From Acidobacteriaceae bacterium (GTDB taxonomy: Bacteria; Acidobacteriota; Terriglobia; Terriglobales; Acidobacteriaceae): 37,479 bases of DNA. The stretch spans positions 1-37,479 of the forward strand of contig DAIDLI010000007.1 in the NCBI GenBank assembly GCA_027449545.1, written 5' to 3'. The translations under genes were made by a program, and so were the position numbers. Positions 1 through 8,736 of this stretch are shown here, in pieces. Within the stretch, counting starts at the first letter, position 1. The number at the start of each line of letters is the position of its first letter. A model generated the notes under the pieces. The model did not search any database, had not been told where the DNA came from, and saw only the letters and a list, made by a program, of their open reading frames with translations.

Positions 1-125
1 GGAGTGCGCACGCCGACCAGGTAGGCGCCGTAATTGGTGACGCGGACTTCGAGATCGCCGCTGGTGAGCGTGTAGAGATACACGTCGGCGCCGTCGGCGG
101 TTTTGCCCCAGACCGATTTCTTCAT
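1..125 (-). CDS. galM: Aldose 1-epimerase (mutarotase), N-terminal part only
   Basis: Only the first 41 or so codons are inside the window; the gene runs off the left edge. The translated start reads MKKSVWGKTADGADVYLYTL, followed by a segment like VTNYGAYLVGVRT. This is the usual opening of galactose mutarotases: a beta strand with G-x-T-x-x-G, then the TNYGA motif. The family interconverts alpha and beta anomers of aldoses in the cytoplasm, feeding galactose or glucose metabolism. A clear Shine-Dalgarno AAAGGAG lies just upstream of the ATG (complement of 123-125), which fixes the start. The catalytic His and Glu would lie outside the window, so function rests on the N-terminus alone. It is transcribed away from the possible gene at 427. 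Confidence 0.8.
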   Translation of the reverse strand, partial: MKKSVWGKTADGADVYLYTLTSGDLEVRVTNYGAYLVGVRT

Positions 126-426
126 TCTTCTCTCCTTTGAAGCATTTGGCTTGCGAGGCCGAGGCTGCCTTTGGCATGCGCGGCCGGGAAGATCACCCAA
201 TGGAATGCTAAATTGCGGGGCGGCCTTCCTGTGGGAGCGAGCCCTCGCACAGTTGAATTGCGGTCTGCTCCGAGTGATTTAGATCACTGCCCGGCGGAAT
301 CTTCCGGGCTAGACTGCAATTACCTTTCGAGGACAAGTTCTGTTGATTCAATGCTCATCGGGGAAGCCTGGCAAGGCCTGACGGGCGGGAGAGCCGTGTG
401 CCCCGGCTTCAGGGCCCGGTTGTGAA
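126..426. other. Intergenic region between galM and the 427 ORF
   Basis: About 300 bases with no convincing gene. An open frame at 171-425 exists but has no recognisable protein features or ribosome site. The only structure seen is the palindrome at 273-288, listed separately. The region probably carries the promoter of galM and of anything transcribed rightward. Confidence 0.5.
273..288. promoter_or_regulatory. Crp/Fnr-family operator-like palindrome
   Basis: AGTGAT-TTAG-ATCACT is a perfect 6-bp inverted repeat with a 4-bp spacer. It contains GTGA-N6-TCAC, the core of Crp-type sites (TGTGA-N6-TCACA), and has the 14-16 bp geometry of Fnr/Dnr boxes. It lies about 150 bp upstream of the galM start and 140 bp upstream of the 427 ORF. 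A related half-degenerate copy sits before the nitrite reductase gene at 28660. Which regulator binds cannot be told from sequence. Confidence 0.5.
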
Positions 427-885
427 TTGCGCCGTCTCGCGTCATTCCGGAGTTTTCTTCCCACAGATCTGACAAGCTATCTGGTGGCTGCGATCTTCGC
501 CGCTGCGGGCCCTGCTACCATGGCCCAGCACCGGACTGCGATGCCGCATTGTGCGATGGCATCGATTTCCGTGCTCCACCCATCGGCTTCGGGTTCGCTC
601 CAGGTGCTGGCGAGGGTGGCAAGTTCCGCACGGGTGGCCTTCGACGGAGCAGGAAACGTGCAGGTGGAGCAATCCGATGGGACGGGTTCTGGCTTCAGCA
701 TCACGATTCTGGCGTCGAGCGCTGTACAGGTCAACGGCCCAGCCGCAGAAGCAGGAATCTCGCTCGATCCCGACCGGCCGCAGCGCCTCTCGGAAACAGG
801 AAACCGGGTGCGGCTGCATATGGATTTAGGCGGAGAGACGCCGCAGCAGGTCCTGGCGGTCCAGTTGACCGCCATTCCTAACTGA
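427..885 (+). CDS. Possible small exported protein, function unknown
   Basis: I do not recognise the family. The frame gives 152 residues from a TTG start (alternative ATG at 520). A hydrophobic stretch YLVAAIFAAAGPA near residues 18-30 ends in an AxA-like site and could be a signal peptide. The rest is rich in alternating Val/Ser/Ala segments (for example VQVEQSDGTGSGFSITIL), suggesting a small secreted beta-sandwich. Other frames over the same stretch are also open, and no good Shine-Dalgarno precedes the start, so this may not be a real gene. It ends shortly before the tRNA gene on the other strand. Confidence 0.45.
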   Translation: MRRLASFRSFLPTDLTSYLVAAIFAAAGPATMAQHRTAMPHCAMASISVLHPSASGSLQVLARVASSARVAFDGAGNVQVEQSDGTGSGFSITILASSAVQVNGPAAEAGISLDPDRPQRLSETGNRVRLHMDLGGETPQQVLAVQLTAIPN

Positions 886-908
886 AGCCTCTGATTTTTC
901 TCGACTTA

Positions 909-983
909 TGGTGGGCGCTGTAGGATTCGAACCTACGACTTCCACCGTGTGAAGGTGACACTCTACCGCTGAGTTAAGCGCCC
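909..983 (-). tRNA. tRNA-Val (anticodon CAC)
   Basis: The complement folds into a standard cloverleaf of 72 nt plus an encoded CCA at 909-911. It has acceptor stem GGGCGCT/AGCGCCC, D-arm stem ACTC/GAGT, anticodon stem TCACC/GGTGG with loop TTCACAC, and T-arm GTAGG-TTCGAAT-CCTAC. The anticodon read from the loop is CAC, which decodes the valine codon GTG. The first pair of the anticodon stem is a U-G wobble. The variable loop is 5 nt. Confidence 0.95.
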
Positions 984-1479
984 GATTTTCGCGCTGGCGG
1001 GGAGGCAGGAATTGGGATGCGCCAGCGAGCCATCCCGTAGGTTAGAGTAACACCAGCACCTGCTCAGGGCCAAACGCGCGGTGAAAATAGCGGCCCGACC
1101 CAAATCCGTGATGTGGAACGACCTGGACACCTTCGAACGGCAAACCGCCTGGCCGCGCGCTAAACGCGAGGACAGGTGGCCCCGGGCGCTTGGGCTGCGC
1201 GGGTTCCCGCAGTGGCTCAGGTGGTGCGCCTGCGCGGTCCAAGGTTTCTCAGTCCACTTTCATGGCATGGAAATCGCATTTGCGGGCAACGTATGGGTGA
1301 GCGGGACCGAACTTGAGAACATCCGGGTGAGATATCCGGGCCGGGCTGCTAACCTGTTTGCCACCAAGACGTTCCGTTCTGGATCTTCTGGGGGAGATTT
1401 AGATCCGGAAGAACGAAAATTTTTGGCCGACGAGGCCGATTCCCCGCAACCTTCGGAATCCGACGGGGTTCCAGAAGAT
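984..1479. other. Long leader or intergenic region before the ECF sigma gene
   Basis: About 500 bases between the tRNA and the preferred sigma-factor start. The sigma reading frame stays open back to 1081, but the upstream part does not resemble any sigma-factor N-terminus and is Arg/Pro/Gly-rich, as GC-rich non-coding DNA often is. A GAACTT hexamer near 1310 resembles the -35 element of ECF-type promoters, but I could not find a convincing -10, so no promoter is called. Confidence 0.4.
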
Positions 1480-2145
1480 ATGGCGACCATGGTCCTGGAC
1501 AATCCGGCCCTGGGAGCAAGTCAAGAAGCGTGGCTGGGGACAGCGCACCCGCCCGCCGGAAGACAAGGTGTAGACCCGGACAGCGACGCCGCAGCGATGC
1601 TGCGGGCGGCGGCAGGCGACGAAGCGAGCTTCAACTATCTGGCCGGCAAATATCACCGGCCGATGATTCACTTCCTGTACCGGATGGTGCATAACCAGGC
1701 GGTGGCCGAAGAGTTGGCCCAGGAAGTTTTTCTGCGCGTCTACAGGGCGCGCGAAAGCTATCGGGCCGAGGCGCGATTCAGCACCTGGCTGTACCGGATC
1801 GCGACCAACCTGGCGGTGAACCACGCGCGAGACACGCGCAGCGAACGGACGGCTCAAACCGTCTACCTGGATGAGCCGGATTCGGAGACAGGGACGACGC
1901 CGGATTTGGCCGACGACGAGCTTTCGGTGGAAGAGCGGCTGGTGCGCGAGGAGCGCATGGCCGCGATTCGCGCACACGTGATGGAGCTGCCCGAGCGGCA
2001 GCGCATGGCAGTGCTGATGCACAAGTACCAGGGCCTGGACTACCGGCAGATCGGCGAGGTGCTGAAGTTGAGCGAGTCGGCCACCAAGTCGCTGCTCTTC
2101 CGGGCCTATCAGACACTGCGGACGAAGTTGAAGGAGTTCGTGTAA
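1480..2145 (+). CDS. ECF-type RNA polymerase sigma factor (RpoE-like)
   Basis: A two-domain sigma-70 family protein of about 221 residues. Region 2 is clear: NQAVAEELAQEVFLRVYRA followed by FSTWLYRIATNLAVNHARD, the core-polymerase and -10 binding segment. After an acidic linker comes region 4, LPERQRMAVLMHKYQGLDYR then IGEVLKLSESATKSLLFRA, the helix-turn-helix that reads the -35 element. Such proteins direct polymerase to a small stress or envelope regulon and are held by an anti-sigma factor, here the next gene 50 bp downstream. The start is uncertain: ATG at 1480 (or 1489) gives a normal-length protein, while the frame remains open to 1081. No strong ribosome site is visible at 1480; a TTG at 1423 is an alternative. 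Confidence 0.9.
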   Translation: MATMVLDNPALGASQEAWLGTAHPPAGRQGVDPDSDAAAMLRAAAGDEASFNYLAGKYHRPMIHFLYRMVHNQAVAEELAQEVFLRVYRARESYRAEARFSTWLYRIATNLAVNHARDTRSERTAQTVYLDEPDSETGTTPDLADDELSVEERLVREERMAAIRAHVMELPERQRMAVLMHKYQGLDYRQIGEVLKLSESATKSLLFRAYQTLRTKLKEFV

Positions 2146-2195
2146 GAGAACGAGTGAATACAGCCGGACGACCGGCGTTGTGCGGGGTGGCACAA

Positions 2196-2690
2196 ATGAT
2201 GGAGTTGAAGCAAAACTGCAAGGGAATGGACGATGGGCTGGCAAGTCTTCTGCTGGATCCACCGTCGGCCCCAGCCGAGGTTCGAGACCACGTTGCGCAG
2301 TGTGAAGGCTGCCGAAAGGAGCTGGAGGAGCTACGGGCGACCATGGGGATGATGGACGCCTGGGAAGCTCCCGAACCGAGCCCCTTCTTCTTCACGCGTC
2401 TGAACGCGCGCATGCGCGCAGAGCGCGAGGCAGCGCCGGCTGGCTGGTTGGCGCGGTTGAAGGGGGCATTCGCCTCCAGCACGCGGAAGCCGCTGGCGGC
2501 GATGGCCCTGACGGTGATGCTGCTGCTGGGTGGAGGCACGTATTTGAGCGTGAGCGACCTGATCGCGCCGCCTCCGCCACAGCCAAACGAAGCCTCCGTC
2601 GTCCACGACCTGCAGACGCTCGAAAATAATGCGCAGGTGCTGGACACGCTGGAGAGCATGACCAGCGGCAGCGACAGCAACGCATTCTGA
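2196..2690 (+). CDS. Zinc-finger anti-sigma factor, membrane anchored
   Basis: About 164 residues. The N-terminal 35 residues carry a Cys followed by H-x3-C-x2-C (VRDHVAQCEGCRKELEEL), the zinc-binding signature of ZAS/zf-HC2 anti-sigma domains that clamp ECF sigma factors in the cytoplasm. A single hydrophobic helix near residues 100-120 (MALTVMLLLGGGTYL) would span the inner membrane, leaving a short periplasmic tail rich in Pro and acidic residues. The position directly after the sigma gene makes the pair a likely regulatory couple. The start is ATG at 2196 or 2199; a GTG at 2154 is possible but adds nothing family-like. Confidence 0.85.
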   Translation: MMELKQNCKGMDDGLASLLLDPPSAPAEVRDHVAQCEGCRKELEELRATMGMMDAWEAPEPSPFFFTRLNARMRAEREAAPAGWLARLKGAFASSTRKPLAAMALTVMLLLGGGTYLSVSDLIAPPPPQPNEASVVHDLQTLENNAQVLDTLESMTSGSDSNAF

Positions 2691-2746
2691 AAGCTTGCGT
2701 GGAAGGCGGCTGCGGCCGGGGAACACTTGGGGACGTGGAGAGAGGT

Positions 2747-3529
2747 GTGAGGATTCGAGCCAGCGCGCACTGGATGCGGAAGGCGATGGCGCGCCCGATG
2801 AGGATCGTGGCGGCTGCGCTTGTCCTGTGTCTTGGCTCGGCCATGCTGCCCGCGCAACGGGGCGGAGGGCGCGGAGGACCGCCAGTCGCGCATCCCCCTC
2901 GTCCGCCAGCGCAACAGCAGCATCGTCCGGAGCGGCGACAGGTTCCGCCGGAGAAGGCCGATCGACAAGCGGAGACGCGGCCGAATGTTGCCCCCGAAAC
3001 GCGCGGTCCAGGACGCGAGGGAGGGCCGATGAGGCCCGATAGCGCCCGCCCGGCGTATCGCGGCGCAGGGCAGTCTGGCGCGGAGTACCACTTTCCACCC
3101 GGCCATCTGGGCTCCTGGCTGAATCAGCACCGTAATATGCCGCTGGCGAACCAGGAAAAGCTTCTGCAGAGCGCGCCCAGCTTTCAGCGGCTGCCCAAGC
3201 CGGCGCAACAGCGGCTGATGCAGCAGTTGCGTCAGGTGGACCAGATGCCTCCGCAGCAGCGCGAACGGCGGCTGGCCCGGGCAGAGATGATCGAACACAT
3301 GAGTCCGCAGGATCGCGCCGCGCTGGGACACTCCATGCACGAACTGTCCGCGCTGCCGCCGGACCGCAAGGCGATGCTCAGGAGCGCATTCCGCGATTTG
3401 CGAGGAGTGCCCGTGGATCAGCGGCAGACGGTGATCGATTCGAAGCAATACCAGCGGCAGTTCAGCCCCGAGGAGCGAAACATTCTGACGAACCTGCTGA
3501 AGGCCGAGCCATACGAGGCGGCGAAGTAA
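2747..3529 (+). CDS. Exported DUF3106-domain protein
   Basis: About 260 residues. I chose GTG 2747 because GGAGAGAG lies immediately upstream; ATG at 2774, 2786 or 2798 are alternatives without good ribosome sites. An Arg-rich N-region precedes a hydrophobic segment (IVAAALVLCLGSAMLPAQ), a signal peptide or anchor. Residues 45-120 are a Pro/Arg/Gly-rich low-complexity linker. The C-terminal half repeats short helical units such as LPKPAQQRLMQQLRQVDQMP and MPPQQRERRLARAEMIEHMS, typical of DUF3106 (biochemical function unknown). It follows the sigma and anti-sigma genes closely, so it may be a regulon member or a periplasmic partner of the anti-sigma factor; that is inference. Confidence 0.8.
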   Translation: MRIRASAHWMRKAMARPMRIVAAALVLCLGSAMLPAQRGGGRGGPPVAHPPRPPAQQQHRPERRQVPPEKADRQAETRPNVAPETRGPGREGGPMRPDSARPAYRGAGQSGAEYHFPPGHLGSWLNQHRNMPLANQEKLLQSAPSFQRLPKPAQQRLMQQLRQVDQMPPQQRERRLARAEMIEHMSPQDRAALGHSMHELSALPPDRKAMLRSAFRDLRGVPVDQRQTVIDSKQYQRQFSPEERNILTNLLKAEPYEAAK

Positions 3530-3548
3530 GGCGTCGGAGTCCTGGTCG

Positions 3549-3570
3549 CCCGGCAACCGGGTTGTTCCCT
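3549..3570. terminator. Weak hairpin between convergent genes
   Basis: CCCGG-CAA-CCGGG (3549-3561) followed by a T-rich but interrupted run. It lies between the convergent DUF3106 gene and the barrel pseudogene. The stem is only 5 bp, so terminator function is a guess. Confidence 0.3.
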
Positions 3571-3576
3571 TTGTTC

Positions 3577-4255
3577 TCAAAATCGCAAAAACGCACCCAC
3601 CATTGGCTCTGCTGTGTGGGTGAATGCGTCCGTAGACGAAAACGCATTTGTCAGGTCGGCAGCCTTGTACAGGTTTCCGCGATACTGGAATCTCAATCCC
3701 AGGTGTGGCAGCAACGTCCAGTCGAGACCGGCGCCATAGACAAAGACGCCCTGCGTTGAGGTCTTCGTCGAGGCGGTTGAAGTTGTGATCTGGCAAGGCG
3801 TCGTGCCCGGACCACAGGACGCTGTCGTTCGAGTGACGCTCCCCTGCGTCGGCACATTGAGCAGCAACCCGCCTCCGGCAAGCGCGAAGGGTCTGAAGCT
3901 GCCTATAGGAACCGAGACTACCCAATCTCCGGTGAGCTCATGCGCATCCGCCGGAACGGAGAGGTTCGATGGCCCGCACGGAGTATTCACCGGGCAGGGC
4001 GGCGCCGGCTCGGTGTAAGACTGGTTGGCGCGATTGTGTGGCCTCGTACCCCACCAGGGGGTTGCTGATATGGCGCAGTTCTAGCAGAATGCCGGCGGAA
4101 TTCGACGGGCTCTGTTGGATGCCGTTCCCGTTGGTTGCGCCGTTGAAGGCGCCGTAGATGCTGGCGGCCATGTCTGTCTGTGCCCGGCTCATCGGGCAAA
4201 CAAACCCCAGTCCAGCCAGAAGAAGCATTCCAATGGAAAGTTTGGATCGGATCAT
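3577..4255 (-). pseudogene. Outer-membrane beta-barrel protein, frameshifted
   Basis: Read on the minus strand, the gene starts at ATG 4255 with a GGGAG ribosome site and a signal peptide (MLLLAGLGFVCPMSRAQ). It continues as a barrel-like sequence (SAGILLELRHISNPLVGYEA), and then the frame breaks near 4036-4039. The family-like continuation, NRANQSYTEPAPPCPV then ALAGGGLLLNVPTQGSV and LDWTLLPHLGLRFQYRG, is in the next frame and ends ...GAFLRF-stop. A terminal Phe is the usual outer-membrane barrel signature. The two halves together give roughly 225 residues. One extra base, or two or eight missing bases, explains the break. It could be a true pseudogene or an assembly error; no repeat known to drive programmed frameshifting is seen there. 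Confidence 0.7.
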
Positions 4256-4342
4256 GCAGTCTTTCTCCCATTTAGCCCTGGAACCGAGGGAAATTCCGGA
4301 AATGTGAGAAGGCGGGACTATGCCTCTGCTGTTCAAAACACG

Positions 4343-4380
4343 ACAAAACCGGCAGGGTTGCGGCGTTCCCCGCAACCCTG
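4343..4380 (-). terminator. Rho-independent terminator of nuoB
   Basis: On the minus strand, CAGGGTTGCGG-GGAACG-CCGCAACCCTG forms a perfect 11-bp stem (arms 4353-4363 and 4370-4380) with a 6-nt loop. It is followed by CCGGTTTTGTCG. It lies 40 bp after the nuoB stop codon and shows that nuoB ends its transcript here. Confidence 0.75.
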
Positions 4381-4420
4381 GTTCGGCGGGGCGCTCGTTC
4401 CCGCAGAATCGATCGGATTT

Positions 4421-4999
4421 TTAGCCGACGTTGAGCGTCTTCATCAGACTGCGCGGCTCGCGCTGGATCTTTTCCTGCAACAGCGTAATGGCGTAGATCA
4501 ACTGCTCGGGACGCGGCGGGCAGCCCGGCACGTAGATGTCCACCGGGATGACCTGGTTTACGCCCTGCACCAGCGCATAGTTGTTGAACACCCCGCCGGA
4601 GGTAGCGCACGCACCCATGGAGATGACCCACTTGGGCTCAGGCATCTGGTCGTAGAGGCGGCGGATGACCGGCGCCATCTTCTGCGAAACGCGCCCGGCA
4701 ATGACCATCAGGTCCGATTGCCGCGGCGAGGGCCGGAAGACCTCGGCGCCGAAACGAGCCACGTCGAAGCGCGAGGCGCCCATGGACATCATCTCGATGG
4801 CGCAGCAGGCCAGTCCGAAGGTCATGGGCCACACGGAATTCTTGCGGATCCAGTTGACCGCGAAGTCGAGCGAGGTGAGAAACACACCCTCCGGCTCTTC
4901 AAAGCCATAGTTCACTTCCTTCAGCTTGATGCGGTTCTTTGCGCTGCTCTCCAGGTTTCCGAAGAGATACCGGTCGCGCTCAACTGTGGTGGCTGCCAT
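4421..4999 (-). CDS. nuoB: NADH-quinone oxidoreductase subunit B
   Basis: 192 residues, the usual length. NuoB carries the terminal iron-sulfur cluster N2 of respiratory complex I and passes electrons to menaquinone at the membrane interface. The cluster ligands are all present: tandem Cys65-Cys66 in [11 protein letters not shown], Cys131 in GACATSGG and Cys160 in VPGCPPRPE. The N-terminal 35 residues before the conserved core are somewhat long. A GGAGG lies 14 nt before the ATG, further than usual. No nuoA, nuoC or other complex I gene is adjacent: one neighbour is the TonB-receptor-like gene, the other the broken barrel gene. It therefore seems to be expressed alone, with its own terminator. 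Other complex I genes must be elsewhere. Confidence 0.97.
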   Translation of the reverse strand: MAATTVERDRYLFGNLESSAKNRIKLKEVNYGFEEPEGVFLTSLDFAVNWIRKNSVWPMTFGLACCAIEMMSMGASRFDVARFGAEVFRPSPRQSDLMVIAGRVSQKMAPVIRRLYDQMPEPKWVISMGACATSGGVFNNYALVQGVNQVIPVDIYVPGCPPRPEQLIYAITLLQEKIQREPRSLMKTLNVG

Positions 5000-5018
5000 G
5001 TTTTTATGATAAACCTCC

Positions 5019-5041
5019 GAAGCCGTCGAGGGAGCGGCTTC
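5019..5041 (-). terminator. Hairpin between the TonB-receptor-like gene and nuoB
   Basis: GAAGCCG-N9-CGGCTTC (arms 5019-5025 and 5035-5041) lies 48 nt after the receptor stop codon and directly before the GGAGG of nuoB. There is no good U-run, so it may be a terminator or part of the nuoB leader. Confidence 0.35.
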
Positions 5042-5088
5042 ACCGGCATCGGTTTGGATAGGTGGAAGACCGGACTTTTTGATCTGCT

Positions 5089-7647
5089 CTATTTGCTGCT
5101 GCCGATGAGGCGCAGGCGGGCGGTCAGGGCGCGACCCAACTGGTTGCTGAAGGTACCAAACAGCGGAGAGGCAAGGTTGTTGTTGACGATGAGGGGATCG
5201 AAGCTATCGGTTGCGTTTTCCATAGCGCCGCGGAGGCCCCAGTACTGACCGTGGAAGTGGAAGCGCCACTCCAGGCCAGGAGCAAAGTTGATGTAGGCGG
5301 GGAAACGATAGGCTCCGGCAGCCCCAACCACGCCACCAGCCGCATTCACCGCAGTATAGGGAAGTCCGCTCTGACACTTGAAGTCGTAGACGAAGTCCCA
5401 ATTCTTCTGGAACCAGGAGATTCCAGGGACATCGAAGGGCAGCCAACCCCACGAGATCCATCGGTTGGGCGCATTCCAGGGCTGGGGGCCGCTCTGCTGA
5501 GGCCCTAGGGGCGAAGCCGTGGGTAGCCCGTATAGACCACCTTGCTCAGGTCCGAACTCCGAGGGAGTGGGGAGATAGTCGAGCGCGGCGTTGGTGAGCG
5601 CGGAGGAGTGCGTATAAGAGACGTAGAGGGTGTAGCCATTAGCGAACAGCTTGCGGAGTTCCATTCCCTCGGAATGATAGGTGTCGGTGCGTGCGTTAGT
5701 GAGGAGGTAGTTGCCCGCCAGCGCCGCCGGGCCGCTCTGGTTGGTGAACGTAAACATATTCGTGGTGCGTTTGCCCGTGAAGCTGATGCCGCCAAAAAGC
5801 GCCCAAGGCAACGCGCGTTCGACGGCTACGCTCCAGTTCACGGCCTGTGGGTCGTGGAGCAGGCTGTCGTTCTTGGTAAAGACGGTCTGCTGCGGCGGGC
5901 CGGTGGGCGTTTTGCCGTCGGCGGCATAGTAGGTGTCATAGCGAATTCCGGCATAGGGCTGGACGAAATAGGAGAGCTGGGTCGGGCCGTAGTAGAGGCC
6001 GACGCCGGCAGAGATCTTGGTGGTTCTGCGCGCATGGGGAGGCGCGTAGACGGCGGCGATGCGGGGACCGACCAGGGGCCGGCGCACGATGGCGTCCCAG
6101 TCGAAGCGCAATCCGGGCTCGACCAATAAGCCGTTGAGGGGGCGCCAGCGGTCCTCGGCATAGGCGCCGATCTCGTCGTTGTGCAGCGTGAAGGCAGGCT
6201 GCTGGGGAAAGGTGCTCTGGCGGATGAGGGTGCCGTCTTCGCGCAGATAATTCACTGGCGCGCGGAGCTGGTTCTGGTTGTAGGTAATGCGGTTGAGATC
6301 GAGGCCGAAGCGTAGATCGTGCTGGCCCCCGAGGTGCCGGGGCGGTAGATACAGATCGGCGGTGGCTTCCTGTCGCTGGGAGCGGCCGGTGAGGTTCTGA
6401 AAGTAGCTGCCCTGGGTGTTTTCGGGGGTAAACGTGTAGGGCGTGGCAATTGGGTTGCCGTGCGGTTCCCAGCCGTTACGAAAGCGCATCTCGCCGATGC
6501 CGACATCCAGGAGCGCTCCGTGGGCGAAACTCCACTGGTCACGCACGTAGGGCAGCCAGGCGATGATGTTCTGCTTGGTCGTGCTGGAGCGTGGCGTTAG
6601 CGGTGAAAAGCCGGAGTACAGGGTGTGGAGTTCGTTGAAGAGAAGGCCGGTGGTGACGATGTTGTGAGAGGACACGTTGGCCTGGAACTTCAAGAGGTTG
6701 CTGCCGCGAATCAGCGGGGCAGTGTTGGGAGTGCCGGGCGGCAGGCCGATGATGTAATTGCTTTCGTAATTCATCTCCAAGCCGTCGTACCACCACGCCC
6801 GGTTCTTGACCAGCGGTCCGGAAAAGGTGAAGCGCGGCACGTACTTGTCAAAGTGGATGCCGTTGTTGAGCTTGAATCCAGGGAGGAAGAAGTTGGTTGC
6901 GTTGAAGCGGAATCTGTTGTCACCCATGCCGGTATTGAAGGCGATGACGCCGCCGGTGGCACGCCCGTACTGCACCGGGTAGCGGGTGGTCTCCTCGTCG
7001 ATGGAGCGCACCGCGTCGGCGCTCACGCGCATGTCGAGAGTTCCCTGCACCGGCGTGCGCACATCGAAGCCGTCGATGGTGTCGAGCGTCTCCCAGGTCT
7101 CGGAACCGTTGATGTGAACCTGCGCCAGCGAGTCCTGCACGATGTTGGGATAGAAGGGCAGGATGTAGCGGATGTCGCGCGAAGTCTGGTAGGGAATGTT
7201 CACGATCTCCGGCGTGTTCATGATGTGGTTGTCGGAGACCTGGGTGGTATCGATGCCGGGCGATGAGGCGGTAACATTGACACCTTCTTTGACGATCTGC
7301 TGGTGCGCCATCACAATGCGGACGCTGGTGGAGGCTGGATCCAGGTTCGTTTGCTGGGCCTGATAGAAGTTGGGCTTCGCGGTCTGGATCGTATATGGCG
7401 CGTCTTCCTGCAGGGTATAGGAGCAGCGGCCGGCATAGTCAGTGCGCAGTTGCAGCGGAGGCTTGCCGGGCTGCGTGACGGTAATGTTCGCACCGGCCAC
7501 GGCTACGCCGTTCTCGTCGACGACGGTTAGTTCCACCGCAGAATGCGGAGGCCGCACCTGGGCGCCAGCCGCCACTGCGCAAAAGCAGAGGCAGGAGAGC
7601 AGAACCAGACCGACAAAGATCCGCTTGGCAGATTCAGAAGGGTACAT
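5089..7647 (-). CDS. TonB-dependent receptor-like outer-membrane protein with carboxypeptidase-regulatory-like domain
   Basis: 852 residues. The signal peptide is residues 1-29 ([19 protein letters not shown]). Residues about 35-110 form a carboxypeptidase-regulatory-like beta-sandwich ([31 protein letters not shown]). A plug-like region follows to about 240, with a TonB-plug-like segment ([35 protein letters not shown]). The remainder is rich in alternating aromatic strands typical of a 22-strand barrel. Acidobacteria carry many such Oar/SusC-like receptors, but this is a shorter version than the usual 1000-1200 residues. The substrate cannot be inferred. No Shine-Dalgarno is visible before ATG 7647. 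The C-terminus ([12 protein letters not shown]) lacks the terminal aromatic residue usual for barrels. Confidence 0.85.
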   Translation of the reverse strand: MYPSESAKRIFVGLVLLSCLCFCAVAAGAQVRPPHSAVELTVVDENGVAVAGANITVTQPGKPPLQLRTDYAGRCSYTLQEDAPYTIQTAKPNFYQAQQTNLDPASTSVRIVMAHQQIVKEGVNVTASSPGIDTTQVSDNHIMNTPEIVNIPYQTSRDIRYILPFYPNIVQDSLAQVHINGSETWETLDTIDGFDVRTPVQGTLDMRVSADAVRSIDEETTRYPVQYGRATGGVIAFNTGMGDNRFRFNATNFFLPGFKLNNGIHFDKYVPRFTFSGPLVKNRAWWYDGLEMNYESNYIIGLPPGTPNTAPLIRGSNLLKFQANVSSHNIVTTGLLFNELHTLYSGFSPLTPRSSTTKQNIIAWLPYVRDQWSFAHGALLDVGIGEMRFRNGWEPHGNPIATPYTFTPENTQGSYFQNLTGRSQRQEATADLYLPPRHLGGQHDLRFGLDLNRITYNQNQLRAPVNYLREDGTLIRQSTFPQQPAFTLHNDEIGAYAEDRWRPLNGLLVEPGLRFDWDAIVRRPLVGPRIAAVYAPPHARRTTKISAGVGLYYGPTQLSYFVQPYAGIRYDTYYAADGKTPTGPPQQTVFTKNDSLLHDPQAVNWSVAVERALPWALFGGISFTGKRTTNMFTFTNQSGPAALAGNYLLTNARTDTYHSEGMELRKLFANGYTLYVSYTHSSALTNAALDYLPTPSEFGPEQGGLYGLPTASPLGPQQSGPQPWNAPNRWISWGWLPFDVPGISWFQKNWDFVYDFKCQSGLPYTAVNAAGGVVGAAGAYRFPAYINFAPGLEWRFHFHGQYWGLRGAMENATDSFDPLIVNNNLASPLFGTFSNQLGRALTARLRLIGSSK

Positions 7648-7794
7648 GAAAACAAGGGCGAAGGAAAAACGTCCCGGCCCGGGCGAAGTATAGCGCCGAG
7701 CCGTCTAAGGGATTCGATGCAGGGTAGGGGTCGCGGGTCGTTAGGCAGTGACTGGCGGCCACGGAATCGGCCGGTTACGCGGGTATGCAGTCTC

Positions 7795-7819
7795 GAAAAC
7801 GGCCTGCCGGGCCGGCAGG
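7795..7819 (-). terminator. Terminator after the GT2 gene
   Basis: A 17-bp palindrome CCTGCCGG-G-CCGGCAGG (7803-7819) lies 33 bp past the GT2 stop and is followed on the minus strand by CCGTTTTCGAG. It is a short GC-rich stem with a brief U-run. Confidence 0.5.
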
Positions 7820-7851
7820 GCGACAGAACGGAATCCAGGTAGAACCGAAAG

Positions 7852-8670
7852 CTAGTCGGCCAGGGCGAAGCTCTCCGGTTGCAGTTCTGTATAGTGGCTC
7901 ACGTCCTCCGCCTGATGCGTCACGCAGCGCCCGGCTGCGCCATAGCGGGGAATGCGGCGGATGCCCAGTTTGTGCGCCACGAATTGGGCGGTTGTGCCCA
8001 GGACACCGAGCCCGTACTGCACGCTGCGCCGGAAATTGATCGAGGAGGCCTCTTCAAAATACTTGGTGGGGCACGAGATCTCGCCGATATGGAAACCGAA
8101 CATCACCGCCTGCGCGATCATCTGGTTGTCGAAGACAAAATCGTCGGAGTTTTCAAGCAGGGGCAGGGTTTCCAGCAATTCCCGCGAAAAGGCGCGGAAA
8201 CCGGTGTGATATTCGGAAAGCTTCACCCCAAGGAAAAGGTTCTGGGAGGCGGTGAGCATGCGGTTAAAGACATACTTATAGATCGGCATGCCGCCCTTGA
8301 GAGCGCCGGCGCCCAGGATGCGGGAGGCAAGCACCATATCGTAGACGCCGCTGGCGATCATGCCAGCCATGGCCGGGACGAGCAGCGGGGTGTACTGGTA
8401 GTCGGGATGGAGCATGACGACGATGTCCGCGCCGGCGGCCAGAGCCTCGCGGTAGCAGGTCTGCTGGTTGCGGCCATAGCCGTAGTTGGCATTGTGAATG
8501 AAGGTCTGCACACCCAGACGCCGCGAGAGGGACGCGGTGCGGTCCTTGCTGGCATCATCGACCAGAATCTTGATATCGACGATCTCGGTCAACTCGCGCA
8601 CGGTCTGCTCGAGGGTCTTTTCGGCGTTATACGCCGGCATGACGACCGCTACCCTTTTCCCGTTGATCAT
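7852..8670 (-). CDS. Glycosyltransferase family 2 (dolichol-phosphate-mannose-synthase-like)
   Basis: 272 residues, cytoplasmic GT-A fold. The nucleotide-binding start [10 protein letters not shown] (residues 7-16) and VDDASKDRT (37-45) are the family motifs. HPDYQY near residue 88 takes the place of the metal-binding [17 protein letters not shown] is the conserved acceptor-site region of the DPM1/GtrB-like branch. No C-terminal membrane helices are visible. Such enzymes transfer a sugar from a nucleotide donor to a polyprenyl phosphate. A GGGGAGGG ribosome site precedes ATG 8670. It lies 66 bp after the GT-C gene on the same strand, so the pair could supply and use a lipid-linked sugar. That sugar and its final acceptor are unknown. 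Confidence 0.9.
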   Translation of the reverse strand: MINGKRVAVVMPAYNAEKTLEQTVRELTEIVDIKILVDDASKDRTASLSRRLGVQTFIHNANYGYGRNQQTCYREALAAGADIVVMLHPDYQYTPLLVPAMAGMIASGVYDMVLASRILGAGALKGGMPIYKYVFNRMLTASQNLFLGVKLSEYHTGFRAFSRELLETLPLLENSDDFVFDNQMIAQAVMFGFHIGEISCPTKYFEEASSINFRRSVQYGLGVLGTTAQFVAHKLGIRRIPRYGAAGRCVTHQAEDVSHYTELQPESFALAD

Positions 8671-8736
8671 GATTCCCTCCCCACTGTTCGGGCGCCGTCG
8701 GTCTCGTCTTCGAGATCCGGGGAAGCTCGCCCGAGT

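Noticed and set aside
171-425. Open frame of 84 codons upstream of the 427 ORF
   Set aside because: No ribosome site, no hydrophobic or domain-like features, and it overlaps the Crp/Fnr-type palindrome; typical of GC-rich non-coding DNA.
1309-1340. GAACTT followed 16 bp later by GATATC, ECF-type promoter
   Set aside because: Only the -35 hexamer matches; the -10 is not convincing, so autoregulation is not claimed.
1081-1479. N-terminal extension of the sigma factor reading frame
   Set aside because: Arg/Pro/Gly-rich and unlike any sigma-factor N-terminus; the normal-length protein begins at 1480.
1778-3925. 715-codon minus-strand open frame opposite the sigma operon
   Set aside because: It is antisense to three well-supported genes and has Arg/Ser/Pro-rich shadow composition.
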